64,000 nucleotides of DNA from Streptococcus sanguinis (lineage in GTDB: Bacteria > Bacillota > Bacilli > Lactobacillales > Streptococcaceae): NCBI GenBank assembly GCA_013378335.1, contig CP040556.1, positions 744,001 through 808,000 of the forward strand, in the 5' to 3' direction. This document shows positions 42,727 to 52,054 of this stretch, piece after piece (the stretch's first letter is position 1; each line of letters opens with the position of its first letter). The notes below the pieces were generated by a model. The model saw only the letters and a list, made by a program, of their open reading frames with translations. It was not told where the DNA came from and ran no database searches. The position numbers were made by a program, and so were the translations under genes.

Positions 42727-44049
42727 ATGCGTATTGGTCTTTTTACAGATACCTACTTTCCTCAGGTCTCTGGGGTTGCAACCAGTATTCGGACTTTGAA
42801 GACGGAGCTGGAAAAATTAGGTCACACGGTATTTATTTTTACGACGACGGACAAGGATGTCAATCGTTATGAAGATTGGCAGATTATTCGGATTCCCAGC
42901 GTACCTTTCTTTGCCTTTAAGGACCGAAGAGTGGCTTACCGAGGATTTTCTCACGCCTTAGAAATTGCCCGCCAGTACCAGCTGGATATTATCCATACCC
43001 AGACTGAGTTTTCACTAGGGCTGCTGGGGATTTGGATTGCCAAAGAGCTGCGGATTCCGGTAGTACATACCTATCACACCCAGTATGAAGATTATGTGCA
43101 CTATATTGCCAAGGGGATGGTTATCCGTCCTAGTATGGTCAAGTACATCGTCCGTGGCTTCATGAGTGATTTGGATGGGGTTATCTGCCCTAGTGAGATT
43201 GTTTATGACCTTTTGGTTAATTATAAAATCGAAGCAGAAAAACGGGTAATTCCGACAGGGATTGAGCTGGCGAAGTTTGAGCGGCCAGAAATTTCGCGTG
43301 AGGATATCAAGAAGCTGCGTTTCAAGCTAGGACTGGCTGAAGATGAGATTATGCTGCTCAGTCTGTCCCGTATTTCTTATGAAAAGAATATCCAGGCTAT
43401 CGTCGAGGCGATGCCTGCCGTCCTTGAAGAAAATGACAAAGTCAAGCTAGTTATTGTCGGCGACGGTCCTTATGCGGAAGACTTGAAAGAACTGGTTGCC
43501 AAGCTTCAGATTGAAGAAGCTGTCATCTTTACAGGGATGATTGCTCCTAGTGATACGGCCCTTTACTATAAAGCTGCGGATTTCTTTATCTCTGCGTCAA
43601 CCAGTGAGACTCAAGGTCTGACATATCTGGAAAGCTTAGCCAGCGGCACACCGATTATTGCCCATGGAAATCCTTATCTGGATAATGTTATCAGTGACAA
43701 GATTTTTGGAACCCTTTATTACCAAGAGCGTGATTTATCAGGCGCTATTTTAGAGGCGATTATTGCGACACCTGATATGGATGAGCAGAAGCTAGCAGAC
43801 AAGCTCTACGAGATTTCAGCGGAGAATTTTGGTCGCAGAGTCTATGAGTTTTATCTGGATTTAACCATTTCCAAGGACTTCCATAACGAGCTTAGCCCAG
43901 AGGAAAGTGCTGCCAAGCGTCTGGCCAAGACAGTGGCCTATCTGCCTGGCAAGGTCATCTCTCTTCCAATCAATGGATCCGTTCGTATCCTCAAAGCTTC
44001 GAGTAAGCAAGTGAAAAAAATCAGGAATATTACTAAATTATTAGAATAG
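42727..44049 (+). CDS. monoglucosyl-diacylglycerol synthase-type GT4 glycosyltransferase
   Basis: 440 residues from ATG 42727, one base after the CpoA-like gene. MRIGLFTDTYFPQVSGVATSIRTLKTELEKLGHTVFIFT is the glycine-rich GT4 start. Donor site: SLSRISYEKNIQAIVEAMP and ISASTSETQGLTYLESLASGTPII (EX7E). It is the presumed alpha-glucosyl-diacylglycerol synthase that supplies the CpoA substrate; these glycolipids also anchor lipoteichoic acid. It acts on the cytoplasmic membrane face. The C-terminal basic amphipathic tail (ILKASSKQVKKIRNITKLL) may bind membrane. Confidence 0.88.
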   Translation: MRIGLFTDTYFPQVSGVATSIRTLKTELEKLGHTVFIFTTTDKDVNRYEDWQIIRIPSVPFFAFKDRRVAYRGFSHALEIARQYQLDIIHTQTEFSLGLLGIWIAKELRIPVVHTYHTQYEDYVHYIAKGMVIRPSMVKYIVRGFMSDLDGVICPSEIVYDLLVNYKIEAEKRVIPTGIELAKFERPEISREDIKKLRFKLGLAEDEIMLLSLSRISYEKNIQAIVEAMPAVLEENDKVKLVIVGDGPYAEDLKELVAKLQIEEAVIFTGMIAPSDTALYYKAADFFISASTSETQGLTYLESLASGTPIIAHGNPYLDNVISDKIFGTLYYQERDLSGAILEAIIATPDMDEQKLADKLYEISAENFGRRVYEFYLDLTISKDFHNELSPEESAAKRLAKTVAYLPGKVISLPINGSVRILKASSKQVKKIRNITKLLE

Positions 44050-44120
44050 AAACATGCCTTGTATCATTGTGTCAATAGCTATTTATGCAAGGTTCTGTTT
44101 AGAAATAGAGGAGAAATCTT

Positions 44121-44603
44121 ATGAAAAAATATCTCAAACAGTTTCCTTGGCTGCTTTTGTTCTATGGCATTTTCATTGCTTCAGATTGGATTTGGCAAGA
44201 GCTTTGGAGATATCTTATAGACAATACAGAAAGTGTAGAAAGTGTTTTGAACTGGCTTTCAAACCTTAATATTTTGTATTATCTTTTACTGCTGCCCTTG
44301 GTTGCTGCAGTGATTGTTTATATAAATACTCGGATGCAAGGCTTTTCACTGCCTTTTCTTCTTTTGATTCCTGGTGTCCATTATTATTACCTATTCAAAA
44401 ATTTTTTTGACGGACTTTTTTACTCAGGAGACGAGATTTATAATCCAATCACTTCAACGCTTTATAATGCTAGGGATATTCATGTCTTGTTATTCCTTTC
44501 TTTGGGAGGAATGCTTTTGGCAGAGCAACACCGTAAAAAACGTCAAGCAGCCACTTTGAGTCAAGAGGCTCTCAATCGTTTTTCTCGTTTTGATGGTCAA
44601 TAG
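44121..44603 (+). CDS. unknown integral membrane protein
   Basis: A 160-residue protein with four hydrophobic helices (about residues 8-26, 49-66, 74-90 and 116-131) and a basic cytoplasmic tail (EQHRKKRQAATL). It contains aromatic-rich stretches (PGVHYYYLFKNFFDGLFYSGDE). No family recognised. It follows the glycosyltransferase pair by 71 bases and could belong to that transcript, suggesting an envelope role, but this is inference. Confidence 0.7.
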   Translation: MKKYLKQFPWLLLFYGIFIASDWIWQELWRYLIDNTESVESVLNWLSNLNILYYLLLLPLVAAVIVYINTRMQGFSLPFLLLIPGVHYYYLFKNFFDGLFYSGDEIYNPITSTLYNARDIHVLLFLSLGGMLLAEQHRKKRQAATLSQEALNRFSRFDGQ

Positions 44604-44635
44604 CTCTTGCAAATTTCTCCAATCGTGCTATAATG

Positions 44636-44644
44636 TTTTCTAGA
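44636..44644 (+). promoter_or_regulatory. promoter of the thrS T-box transcript
   Basis: Extended -10 TGCTATAAT (44636-44644); overlaps the sequence just after the preceding gene. Confidence 0.6.
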
Positions 44645-44650
44645 GACAAA

Positions 44651-44846
44651 TCACCTGCAGGAAATCTTTTAGAGAGCGCGTGGAGCTGGAAATCGCGTAG
44701 AGGATGCAGTTGGGACTACTCTATTAGCTTTTATGCAAACATAAAACGGTGGCTACGTTAGAGCCGATTCGAGGTGTAAGTCTTTTGACTTGCATAAATG
44801 AAGGTGGAACCACGTTGCGACGTCCTTTTTGGATGTCGTTTTTTTG
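44651..44846 (+). promoter_or_regulatory. T-box leader (threonyl-tRNA responsive)
   Basis: A T-box riboswitch: stem I purine-rich start (about 44651), an AGAGAGCGCGTGGAGCTGGAAATCGCG region, a candidate specifier ACT within GGGACTACTC (44712-44721), the T-box proper AAGGTGGAACCACG (44801-44814), and a terminator CGACGTCC/GGATGTCG plus T run (44818-44846). Uncharged tRNA-Thr should stabilise the antiterminator. Identity as threonine-specific rests on thrS downstream and the ACT specifier; the exact specifier is not certain. Confidence 0.88.
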
Positions 44847-44939
44847 TTTTCATTTTTCTTTTGTTACTTTTGGGGTGGCGAGAGAGGACTTTTCCTTTGC
44901 TACAATATTAAAAAAATAAAATGAATAAAGGAGATCTGT

Positions 44940-45338
44940 ATGGGATTCAAATTTGAAGAAATTAAGGCTTATTTAATGAAACATGGCTTAGATTCTAGCA
45001 TAGCTGAGTCGCTGCATGCGGTTTATGGAACTCAGCGCTTGGGAGGCACTGCAAATGCCTACTTTTTAATTGTTTTTACCGAGACAGGAATATACATCAT
45101 TTCTATTACCCCTATGGGGAAATTAGGAGAGGTTGTAGGAGAATTTTCAGCAGAAGATATCAAAGCATATCAATTTAAGAAGCGCTTGTTCATAGGATAT
45201 AAACTTAAATTTTCGATGAATGATAAACAGAGTTTTGAATTTAATGTTAATAAGGTAATGATTGGTGCAGGCTGGCATAAAACTGAGCTACAAAAGATTC
45301 TAGAAACAAACTATTACAATAAAAGAATAGATTCTTAA
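44940..45338 (+). CDS. unknown 132-residue protein between T-box and thrS
   Basis: A soluble protein with an alternating beta pattern (YFLIVFTETGIYIISITPMGKLGEVVGEFS, then FIGYKLKFSMNDKQSFEFNVNKV) that resembles a bacterial PH-like fold; family not identified. AAGGAG precedes the ATG. TGCTACAAT about 35 bases upstream is an extended -10, so it may also be transcribed independently. It lies between the T-box terminator and thrS, so readthrough transcripts would carry it with thrS. Low GC suggests a late insertion. Confidence 0.65.
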   Translation: MGFKFEEIKAYLMKHGLDSSIAESLHAVYGTQRLGGTANAYFLIVFTETGIYIISITPMGKLGEVVGEFSAEDIKAYQFKKRLFIGYKLKFSMNDKQSFEFNVNKVMIGAGWHKTELQKILETNYYNKRIDS

Positions 45339-45369
45339 AATATTTGGATGATAGATAAGGAGAAAACTC

Positions 45370-47313
45370 ATGATTAAGATTACTTTCCCAGATGGCGCTG
45401 TGTGTGAATTCGAATCTGGCGTGACAACTTTTGAAATTGCTCAATCTATCAGCAATTCCCTAGCTAAAAAAGCTTTGGCTGGTAAATTCAACGGCAAATT
45501 GATTGATACGACTCGTGCCATCACGAAAGATGGTGCCATTGAAATCGTGACACCTGAACACGAAGATGCTTTAGATATCCTGCGTCACTCTGCGGCTCAC
45601 TTGTTTGCGCAAGCAGCTCGCCGCCTTTTCCCAGATATTCACTTGGGTGTTGGTCCTGCCATTCAGGATGGTTTCTACTACGATACGGACAATGAAACAG
45701 GGCAAATTTCAAATGAAGACCTGCCTCGTATCGAAGAAGAAATGAAGAAAATCGTCAAAGAAAACTTCCCATCTATCCGTGAGGAAGTGACTAAAGATGA
45801 GGCGCGTGAAATTTTCAAAAACGATCCATACAAGTTGGAATTGATTGAAGAGCACTCAGAAGATGAGGGCGGTTTGACCATCTACCGTCAGGGTGAATAC
45901 GTGGATCTCTGCCGTGGGCCTCACGTTCCATCTACAGGTCGTATCCAAATCTTCCACCTCTTGAACGTAGCCGGTGCATACTGGCGCGGGAACAGCGACA
46001 ATGCTATGATGCAGCGGGTCTATGGTACCGCTTGGTTTGACAAGAAAGACCTGAAGAAATATCTGCAAATGCGGGAAGAAGCCAAAGAACGTGACCACCG
46101 TAAGTTAGGGAAAGAGCTGGATCTATTCATGATTTCTCAAGAAGTGGGTCAAGGTTTGCCTTTCTGGCTGCCAAATGGTGCGACTGTCCGTCGTGAGTTG
46201 GAGCGCTACATCGTTGACAAAGAGTTGGCTTCAGGCTACCAACACGTTTACACTCCGCCTTTGGCTTCTGTGGAGCTCTATAAGACCTCTGGCCACTGGG
46301 AGCACTACCAAGAGGATATGTTCCCAACCATGGATATGGGTGATGGAGAAGAGTTTGTTCTTCGTCCCATGAACTGCCCTCACCACATCCAGGTCTACAA
46401 ACACCATGTTCATTCTTACCGTGAACTGCCAATCCGTATTGCTGAGATTGGCATGATGCACCGTTATGAGAAATCTGGTGCCCTAACTGGTCTTCAACGT
46501 GTACGTGAAATGTCCTTGAATGATGGTCACCTTTTTGTAACGCCAGAACAGATTCAAGAAGAATTTCAGCGTGCGCTGCAGTTGATTATCGACGTTTACG
46601 CCGACTTCAACTTGACAGAATATCGTTTCCGTCTGTCTCTTCGAGACCCTCAGGATACGCATAAGTATTTTGATAACGATGAGATGTGGGAAAATGCCCA
46701 AACCATGCTGCGAGCAGCCTTGGACGAAATGGGTGTGGACTACTTTGAAGCAGAAGGAGAAGCAGCCTTCTACGGTCCGAAACTTGATATCCAGGTTAAA
46801 ACAGCCCTAGGAAATGAAGAAACTCTGTCAACTATCCAGCTGGACTTCCTCTTGCCAGAGCGTTTTGACCTCAAGTATGTCGGAGCTGACGGTGAAGAGC
46901 ATCGCCCAGTTATGATTCACCGTGGAGTTATCTCAACCATGGAGCGCTTCACAGCCATCTTGATTGAAAATTATAAGGGTGCCTTCCCGACTTGGCTGGC
47001 TCCGCATCAAGTGACCTTGATTCCTGTTTCTAACGAAGCCCATATTGACTATGCTTGGCAAGTGGCTAAAAAGCTGCGCGACAAGGGTGTGCGTGCTGAT
47101 GTGGATGAGCGCAATGAAAAGATGCAGTACAAGATTCGTGCTTCGCAAACTAGCAAAATTCCTTATCAGCTCATCGTTGGTGACAAGGAAGTAGAAGATG
47201 GCACTGTTAATGTACGCCGCTATGGTCAAAAAGAAACACATACAATACCAGTAGACGAATTTGTAGAGCAGATCTTAGCAGACATTGCCAGCAAATCACG
47301 TGTTGAAGAGTAG
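45370..47313 (+). CDS. thrS: threonyl-tRNA synthetase
   Basis: A 647-residue class II synthetase. TGS domain (about 1-62), editing domain with [10 protein letters not shown] (about 73-82) and HxxxC-type residues, and a catalytic core with MNCPHH (zinc Cys, about 334-339), motif 2 [26 protein letters not shown] and motif 3 near the anticodon domain ([11 protein letters not shown]). Anticodon-binding domain from about 545 ([12 protein letters not shown]). Full length. Expression is expected to be under the T-box located about 520 bases upstream. Confidence 0.98.
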   Translation: MIKITFPDGAVCEFESGVTTFEIAQSISNSLAKKALAGKFNGKLIDTTRAITKDGAIEIVTPEHEDALDILRHSAAHLFAQAARRLFPDIHLGVGPAIQDGFYYDTDNETGQISNEDLPRIEEEMKKIVKENFPSIREEVTKDEAREIFKNDPYKLELIEEHSEDEGGLTIYRQGEYVDLCRGPHVPSTGRIQIFHLLNVAGAYWRGNSDNAMMQRVYGTAWFDKKDLKKYLQMREEAKERDHRKLGKELDLFMISQEVGQGLPFWLPNGATVRRELERYIVDKELASGYQHVYTPPLASVELYKTSGHWEHYQEDMFPTMDMGDGEEFVLRPMNCPHHIQVYKHHVHSYRELPIRIAEIGMMHRYEKSGALTGLQRVREMSLNDGHLFVTPEQIQEEFQRALQLIIDVYADFNLTEYRFRLSLRDPQDTHKYFDNDEMWENAQTMLRAALDEMGVDYFEAEGEAAFYGPKLDIQVKTALGNEETLSTIQLDFLLPERFDLKYVGADGEEHRPVMIHRGVISTMERFTAILIENYKGAFPTWLAPHQVTLIPVSNEAHIDYAWQVAKKLRDKGVRADVDERNEKMQYKIRASQTSKIPYQLIVGDKEVEDGTVNVRRYGQKETHTIPVDEFVEQILADIASKSRVEE

Positions 47314-47330
47314 AATTCATTGGATAACGA

Positions 47331-47497
47331 TTAAGAGTCTGGGACAAAAGTCCAGCCTCAAATATAAAAAGCGAACAAAACTAGTTTTCTGGTAATCAGA
47401 ATTCTGCTTTGTTCGCTTTTCGCATTTAATTATAGATTTGAAGGGCTTAATAATTAAGATTTTTAAAAATTGAAATCTTTTTGTCCCAAACTCTTAA
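47331..47497. repeat. hairpin-rich miniature element downstream of thrS (copy D)
   Basis: Ends TTAAGAGTCTGGGACAAAA and its inverted mate TTTTTGTCCCAAACTCTTAA differ at one or two positions. An internal stem AAAAGCGAACAAA/TTTGTTCGCTTTT (47368-47420) is perfect. The ends match the other AGTCTGGGACAAAA-type repeats in the window, while the interior differs. Likely a miniature inverted-repeat element or terminator cassette. Confidence 0.75.
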
Positions 47498-47553
47498 TTA
47501 TTTTCTATCTGTAAGTAAAAATTTCTTTACTAATTATGTTAGCAAATTTGATC

Positions 47554-47952
47554 TTAATTCAAGTATTTATCCACATAATCATCAAAATCAGGATACTCAT
47601 TTCGGTTCATGGCATAGAGCATTTCCCCATAGAGAGGATCACTTGATGGGTCTTCAGGTTCTATAAGAGTAGCTATTTTCATATCATCATCTGGGAAAAG
47701 GATGGTGTAGTGATAGGTATCGCTGACAGTGATACTGTAATATTTAGTGTTATCTTGATAGCCCGAATCGTCTATCTTATAGTGAAATTCTTTATCGCCT
47801 AGTTTGCCTGTTTTGTCATTGAAGACAATGTCAATGTCCTCTCCGTTTGCTTTCTGAGCCTTCCATTTTCCTTGGAAGCTAGCGTGCTGACCGCAGGCGC
47901 TGAGAAAGATTAGTGTTAAGACAGTGATGAAAAGCCATGTTAGTTTTTTCAT
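47554..47952 (-). CDS. small lipoprotein of unknown function
   Basis: 132 residues with a lipoprotein signal peptide; lipobox LSAC gives Cys20 as the acylated residue. The mature part (GQHASFQGKWKAQKANGEDIDIVFNDKTGK...) is beta-rich, consistent with a small lipocalin-like or DUF-type solute-sensing domain, ending NEYPDFDDYVDKYLN. No specific family assigned. It is transcribed alone between thrS and the amino acid ABC operon. Confidence 0.75.
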   Translation of the reverse strand: MKKLTWLFITVLTLIFLSACGQHASFQGKWKAQKANGEDIDIVFNDKTGKLGDKEFHYKIDDSGYQDNTKYYSITVSDTYHYTILFPDDDMKIATLIEPEDPSSDPLYGEMLYAMNRNEYPDFDDYVDKYLN

Positions 47953-48002
47953 ATCGTTCTCCTTATCTATCCTTTGATATTATTCTACCACAAATATTAA
48001 AA

Positions 48003-48036
48003 ATAAAAAAGCTGAGTTGGAAAAACTCAACTTTTG
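48003..48036 (-). terminator. terminator of amino acid ABC operon
   Basis: On the minus strand AAAAGTTGAGTT and AACTCAGCTTTT form a stem followed by a T run. Confidence 0.8.
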
Positions 48037-48061
48037 CACAGTAGGTCTGTATCTGAGCTAC

Positions 48062-48721
48062 TTATTCTGCAGCTTGAGCCCAGCGTTGAGATAGCTTGCG
48101 CGAGAAGCTGGAAATGGCGAAGTTAATCAGGAAATAGATGGCTGCTACTAATAGGTAGAGTGCGAAGACCTGTTCAGCTTCAAAATAGCGTCCCATTAGA
48201 ATTTGAGCAGAACCAAAGAGTTCTTGGAGCGCAATAACAGAATAGAGCAGGCTGGTATCCTTTATCACTGTAACAAACTGAGAAATGATTGCTGGCAGCA
48301 TTTTTCGAATAGCCTGAGGTAGGATGATATAACGCAAAATCTGAAACTGAGTAAATCCTTGAGATAAGCCAGCTTCAGTCTGGCCTGGATCGATGGCATT
48401 GAGGCCGCCCCGGATAATTTCTGCCAAAGCAGCAGAAGTAAAGACGGTGAAGCTGATGATACCGGCTGGCGTTGACTTAATCTGAAAGACTAAAAAGATG
48501 GTGAAAATCCAGAGCAGATTGGGTACATTACGGACAAATTCGATATAAATGCTGGCAATTAGCTTGAGCAGTTTATTTTTTCCGTTTCTCATGACTGCTA
48601 GAATAGTTCCAAAAATGGTTGATAGGACAATGGAAATGAAAGAAATTTGCAGCGTCAGCCAGAGCCCCTTAAGGATAAAGAGGAGGTTGTTTGCGGTTAA
48701 GACTTTTAAAATGTTTTCCAT
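48062..48721 (-). CDS. polar amino acid ABC permease (second subunit)
   Basis: A 219-residue HisM/GlnP-type permease with about five helices. The EAA loop is EIIRGGLNAIDPGQTEAGLSQGFTQFQILRYIILPQAIRKMLPA (about residues 86-129). It is paired with the preceding permease gene, the usual heterodimer of glutamate/glutamine/aspartate importers (GluC/GluD-like). Confidence 0.92.
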   Translation of the reverse strand: MENILKVLTANNLLFILKGLWLTLQISFISIVLSTIFGTILAVMRNGKNKLLKLIASIYIEFVRNVPNLLWIFTIFLVFQIKSTPAGIISFTVFTSAALAEIIRGGLNAIDPGQTEAGLSQGFTQFQILRYIILPQAIRKMLPAIISQFVTVIKDTSLLYSVIALQELFGSAQILMGRYFEAEQVFALYLLVAAIYFLINFAISSFSRKLSQRWAQAAE

Positions 48722-48731
48722 AGAGACCTCC

Positions 48732-49412
48732 TTAGATGCTGTAAGCTTGTTTATTGGCTTCCTCTACCCTACGTCCCCAGCTAGCAATTGGGAAGCAAAG
48801 GAGGAAGTAGAGCAGAGCTGCTCCGGCAAAGGCTGGGATGTAGTTGGAATTCAGGGCAGACCAAGACTTGGTCACGAACATCAGATCCACACCAGAGATA
48901 ATAGCGACGGTAGATGTATTTTTTATCAGATTGACAATTTGATTGATTAGCGGTGGCAGGATAATCCGAAAAGCTTGGGGCAGGATAATGTATCGCATGG
49001 TTTCTACATAGGTAAAGCCCTGAGATAGTGCAGCTTCGGTCTGCCCGCGAGGAATAGACTGGATACCTGAGCGGATGACTTCGGCGATATAAGCACCGTG
49101 GTAGAGTCCCACACAGAGCACCGCAGTCCAATAGATTGAGGGCATGATGGTGTAATTGCTGACTAGCGGAAGACCGTAAAAGATAATCACAAATTGCACT
49201 AAGAGTGGTGTGTTCTGATAAAACTCAACAAAAACACGAGCTAGACCACGTAGAACTTTATGCTTACCTGTGCTGATAGCTCCGAAGAAAATCCCTAGTA
49301 GAAGAGCCAAGGTCAGAGCACCGATAGAAATGGCTAAGGTAAAGAGAAATCCTTGGAAAAACTTGCCAAAGTCCGCAAAGTAGGCCTGCCAAGAAGAAAT
49401 ACTAAAACTCAT
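48732..49412 (-). CDS. polar amino acid ABC permease (first subunit)
   Basis: A 226-residue permease homologous to the next gene. It carries the EAA loop EVIRSGIQSIPRGQTEAALSQGFTYVETMRYIILPQAFRIILPP (about residues 110-153). Ends ten bases before the second permease gene. Together they form the membrane channel of the importer. Confidence 0.92.
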   Translation of the reverse strand: MSFSISSWQAYFADFGKFFQGFLFTLAISIGALTLALLLGIFFGAISTGKHKVLRGLARVFVEFYQNTPLLVQFVIIFYGLPLVSNYTIMPSIYWTAVLCVGLYHGAYIAEVIRSGIQSIPRGQTEAALSQGFTYVETMRYIILPQAFRIILPPLINQIVNLIKNTSTVAIISGVDLMFVTKSWSALNSNYIPAFAGAALLYFLLCFPIASWGRRVEEANKQAYSI

Positions 49413-49424
49413 GGGATCTCCTTT

Positions 49425-50237
49425 TTAATCATCTGTTGAAGCAGATGGTTTTAAATTATATTTGTCATAAAGTTTCTGAAGACTGCCGTTTTCCTTCCAT
49501 TTAGAGATTAGGCCATCTACATAGTCATTCAATTGAGTATTGGATTTTTTTGTTACCACACCGTAATCGGCTTTTTTGAAGCTGTAATCCAGAATGTTTG
49601 ATTTGGAGCTTACATAGCCGGTCAGGATGGACTTGTCAACAGAAATGGCATCAATACGGTGAGCCTGCAAGGAAACAGCAAGTTCAGGGTAGGAGCCTAA
49701 CTCCACATATTTGAAGTTGAGTTTTTTCTCTTGAGCGATTTCTTCCAACAAGGTTTGGGTAATAGAACCTTGGACGACGCCGATAGTCTTATTATTCAAG
49801 TCCTTGACATCTGTAATTTTGCTGGATTTATTAACCAAAAAACCAGAAGCATCTGTGTAGTAAGGGGTTGTGAAATTATAGATTTCCTTACGCTCATCTG
49901 TGATGGTAAAGGTCGCAATTACCATATCAACTTGCCCATTGTCCAGAAGTGGTCCGCGTGTTTGTGCGGTAACTGGGACGTAGTTGATTTTGACGCCTAG
50001 TTCCTTAGCAATCTTTTTTGCAATATCGATTTCTAGACCGCTATATGTATTGCTATCAGGATTGAGGTAACCAAAGTTAGGTACATCCTGCTTGACACCG
50101 ACATTAAGGACTCCGCGTTTCTGGATGTCCTTGACCTGTTGGCTGGTACTGGAATCGGCTTGTGCAGGAGCGGCGTGAATCAAGCCTAGAGTCAGAAGGA
50201 GTATGAGTAGGCTGATGATTATTTTCTTTAGTTTCAT
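49425..50237 (-). CDS. polar amino acid ABC substrate-binding protein
   Basis: A 270-residue SBP_bac_3 protein (KRGVLNVGVKQDVPNFGYLNPDSNTYSGLEIDIAKKIAKELG, the family start). The signal peptide ends AAPAQA with no lipobox cysteine; Gram-positive binding proteins are usually lipoproteins, so retention must be by another means or the protein is secreted. Glutamate/glutamine/aspartate-type ligand inferred from operon partners. Confidence 0.9.
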   Translation of the reverse strand: MKLKKIIISLLILLLTLGLIHAAPAQADSSTSQQVKDIQKRGVLNVGVKQDVPNFGYLNPDSNTYSGLEIDIAKKIAKELGVKINYVPVTAQTRGPLLDNGQVDMVIATFTITDERKEIYNFTTPYYTDASGFLVNKSSKITDVKDLNNKTIGVVQGSITQTLLEEIAQEKKLNFKYVELGSYPELAVSLQAHRIDAISVDKSILTGYVSSKSNILDYSFKKADYGVVTKKSNTQLNDYVDGLISKWKENGSLQKLYDKYNLKPSASTDD

Positions 50238-50251
50238 AGATCTTCTCCTTT

Positions 50252-51013
50252 CTAAGAAAGCACATTATCGCTCTCATGGTTGATAATTTTACTGAGAAAC
50301 TGCTTAGCACGAGGTTCGGTAGGATTGTCAAAGAAAGCATCAACATCAGTAGTATCCACCAGCACCTCACCGTCTGCCATGAAGATAATGCGGTCAGCTA
50401 CCTCACGGGCAAAGCCCATTTCGTGTGTGACCACAATCATATTCATGCCGTCTTTGGCTAGTTTTTGCATAACAGCCAGAACATCCCCGATTGTCTCAGG
50501 ATCCAGGGCAGAAGTCGGTTCATCAAAGAGCAGGAGCTCAGGATGCATGGCTAAACCTCGGGCAATGGCAATCCTTTGCTTTTGTCCACCAGATAGCATG
50601 CCTGGGTAGGAGTCTTTCTTGTCCCACATGTTGACAAATTCTAGATATTTTTGAGCGATTTTGTTAGCTTCTTGTTTATCCATTCCTAGAACTTTAATAG
50701 GCGCCATGGTAACATTTTCTAACACCGTTTTGTGGGGGTAAAGATTAAAATGTTGAAAGACCATTCCGACTTCTTTACGTAAGTTGACCAGATCTTTGGC
50801 AGCAGTGTTCGCGACCTCGTGGCCATTGACGATCAAGCTTCCCTGATCAATGCCTTCTAAAGCGTTGATTGTACGGATAAGAGTAGATTTTCCTGAACCA
50901 GATGGTCCCAGCAGTACAACCACTTGCCCTTTTTCAAAACTGAGATTGATATTGCGCAGAGCATGGTAATCTCCGTAATACTTTTCGACATTTTTAAATT
51001 CAACTAAAGCCAT
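50252..51013 (-). CDS. polar amino acid ABC ATPase (GlnQ/GluA-like)
   Basis: 253 residues from ATG 51013, which has AAGGAG upstream; the frame extends to 51076 but would overlap the promoter. Walker A is GPSGSGKST, the signature LSGGQKQR and Walker B LLLFDEPTSALD. First gene of a four-gene operon ATPase, binding protein, permease, permease. Confidence 0.95.
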   Translation of the reverse strand: MALVEFKNVEKYYGDYHALRNINLSFEKGQVVVLLGPSGSGKSTLIRTINALEGIDQGSLIVNGHEVANTAAKDLVNLRKEVGMVFQHFNLYPHKTVLENVTMAPIKVLGMDKQEANKIAQKYLEFVNMWDKKDSYPGMLSGGQKQRIAIARGLAMHPELLLFDEPTSALDPETIGDVLAVMQKLAKDGMNMIVVTHEMGFAREVADRIIFMADGEVLVDTTDVDAFFDNPTEPRAKQFLSKIINHESDNVLS

Positions 51014-51047
51014 ATCTTTCTCCTTCGTGTTAGATAATATAACATAG

Positions 51048-51076
51048 ATTTTACCACAGAATAAATAAACTGTCAA
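51048..51076 (-). promoter_or_regulatory. promoter of amino acid ABC operon
   Basis: On the minus strand TTGACA (51071-51076), 17-base spacer, TAAAAT (51048-51053) with a TGG extension. Confidence 0.8.
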
Positions 51077-51189
51077 ATTGAATAAAAATGACTATTTTCG
51101 TTCAGAGAAAAATTTTTTAGATGAGAATCGTCCATTTTCTACAAATGTGGAATAAAAATGGCTTGAATTAGTGTTTTTTAAGAAAACTT

Positions 51190-51352
51190 TGGTATAATAA
51201 GACTAGATAAATGAATAAAATTGGATTGGGAGTCTAGCTAGGCAAACTAGATTGCCTTTTGCACGTTTTGATGCAGGACGACTTAGCTGACTATGTCACA
51301 ACTTTTCTATCATGGAGTTGATTCAATCCCAATCTTATGTTAAGGTGAATAT
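51190..51352 (+). promoter_or_regulatory. promoter and structured leader of vicRKX
   Basis: Extended -10 TGGTATAAT (51190-51198), then a leader of about 150 bases. GATTGGGA (51224-51231) can pair with TCCCAATC (51327-51334), enclosing TCTAG/CTAGA and other small hairpins. The closing stem ends 18 bases before the vicR ATG. No known riboswitch is recognised. Confidence 0.5.
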
Positions 51353-52054
51353 ATGAAGAAAATATTAGTTGTAGATGATGAGAAGCCAATCTCAGATATT
51401 ATTAAGTTTAATATGGCCAAGGAAGGCTATGAGGTTTTGACTGCTTTTGATGGTAAGGAAGCCTTGGAAATGTTTGAAGCAGAACAGCCAGACATCTTGA
51501 TTCTGGACTTGATGCTGCCAGAAGTGGACGGACTGGAAGTTGCTAGGACTATTCGTAAGACCAGCAATGTTCCGATTATTGTATTGTCTGCTAAGGACAG
51601 TGAGTTTGACAAGGTTATCGGTCTTGAAATCGGTGCAGATGACTATGTGACTAAGCCTTTCTCAAATCGTGAGCTGCAGGCGCGTGTCAAGGCACTTCTT
51701 CGTCGGGCTGACCTTGTTGTTGAAAATCAAGTAGAAGAAAGTGGTCCGAACGAGCTGACCATTGGGGAACTGCAGATTTTGCCAGATGCTTTTGTAGCTA
51801 AGAAGCATGGCAAGGAGCTGGAGCTGACCCACCGCGAGTTTGAGTTGCTTCACCATTTGGCGACACATATCGGTCAGGTGATGACACGTGAGCACTTGCT
51901 GGAAACAGTATGGGGCTATGACTATTTTGGTGATGTCCGTACAGTGGATGTGACTATCCGCCGCCTGCGTGAAAAGATTGAAGATACGCCAAGCCGGCCT
52001 GAGTATATCTTGACTCGCCGCGGAGTTGGCTACTATATGAGAAATAATGATTGA
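51353..52054 (+). CDS. vicR: response regulator VicR (WalR)
   Basis: A 233-residue OmpR-type regulator. Receiver: VVDDE near the start, phospho-acceptor Asp52 in [12 protein letters not shown], and Lys near residue 102 ([13 protein letters not shown]). DNA-binding winged helix at about 132-230 ([52 protein letters not shown]). Controls cell-wall hydrolases such as PcsB and is normally essential in streptococci. vicK overlaps by 8 bases. Confidence 0.98.
   Translation: MKKILVVDDEKPISDIIKFNMAKEGYEVLTAFDGKEALEMFEAEQPDILILDLMLPEVDGLEVARTIRKTSNVPIIVLSAKDSEFDKVIGLEIGADDYVTKPFSNRELQARVKALLRRADLVVENQVEESGPNELTIGELQILPDAFVAKKHGKELELTHREFELLHHLATHIGQVMTREHLLETVWGYDYFGDVRTVDVTIRRLREKIEDTPSRPEYILTRRGVGYYMRNND

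Noticed and set aside
51014-51076. N-terminal extension of the amino acid ABC ATPase
   Set aside because: The extension is the promoter (TTGACA-17-TAAAAT); ATG 51013 has its own AAGGAG.
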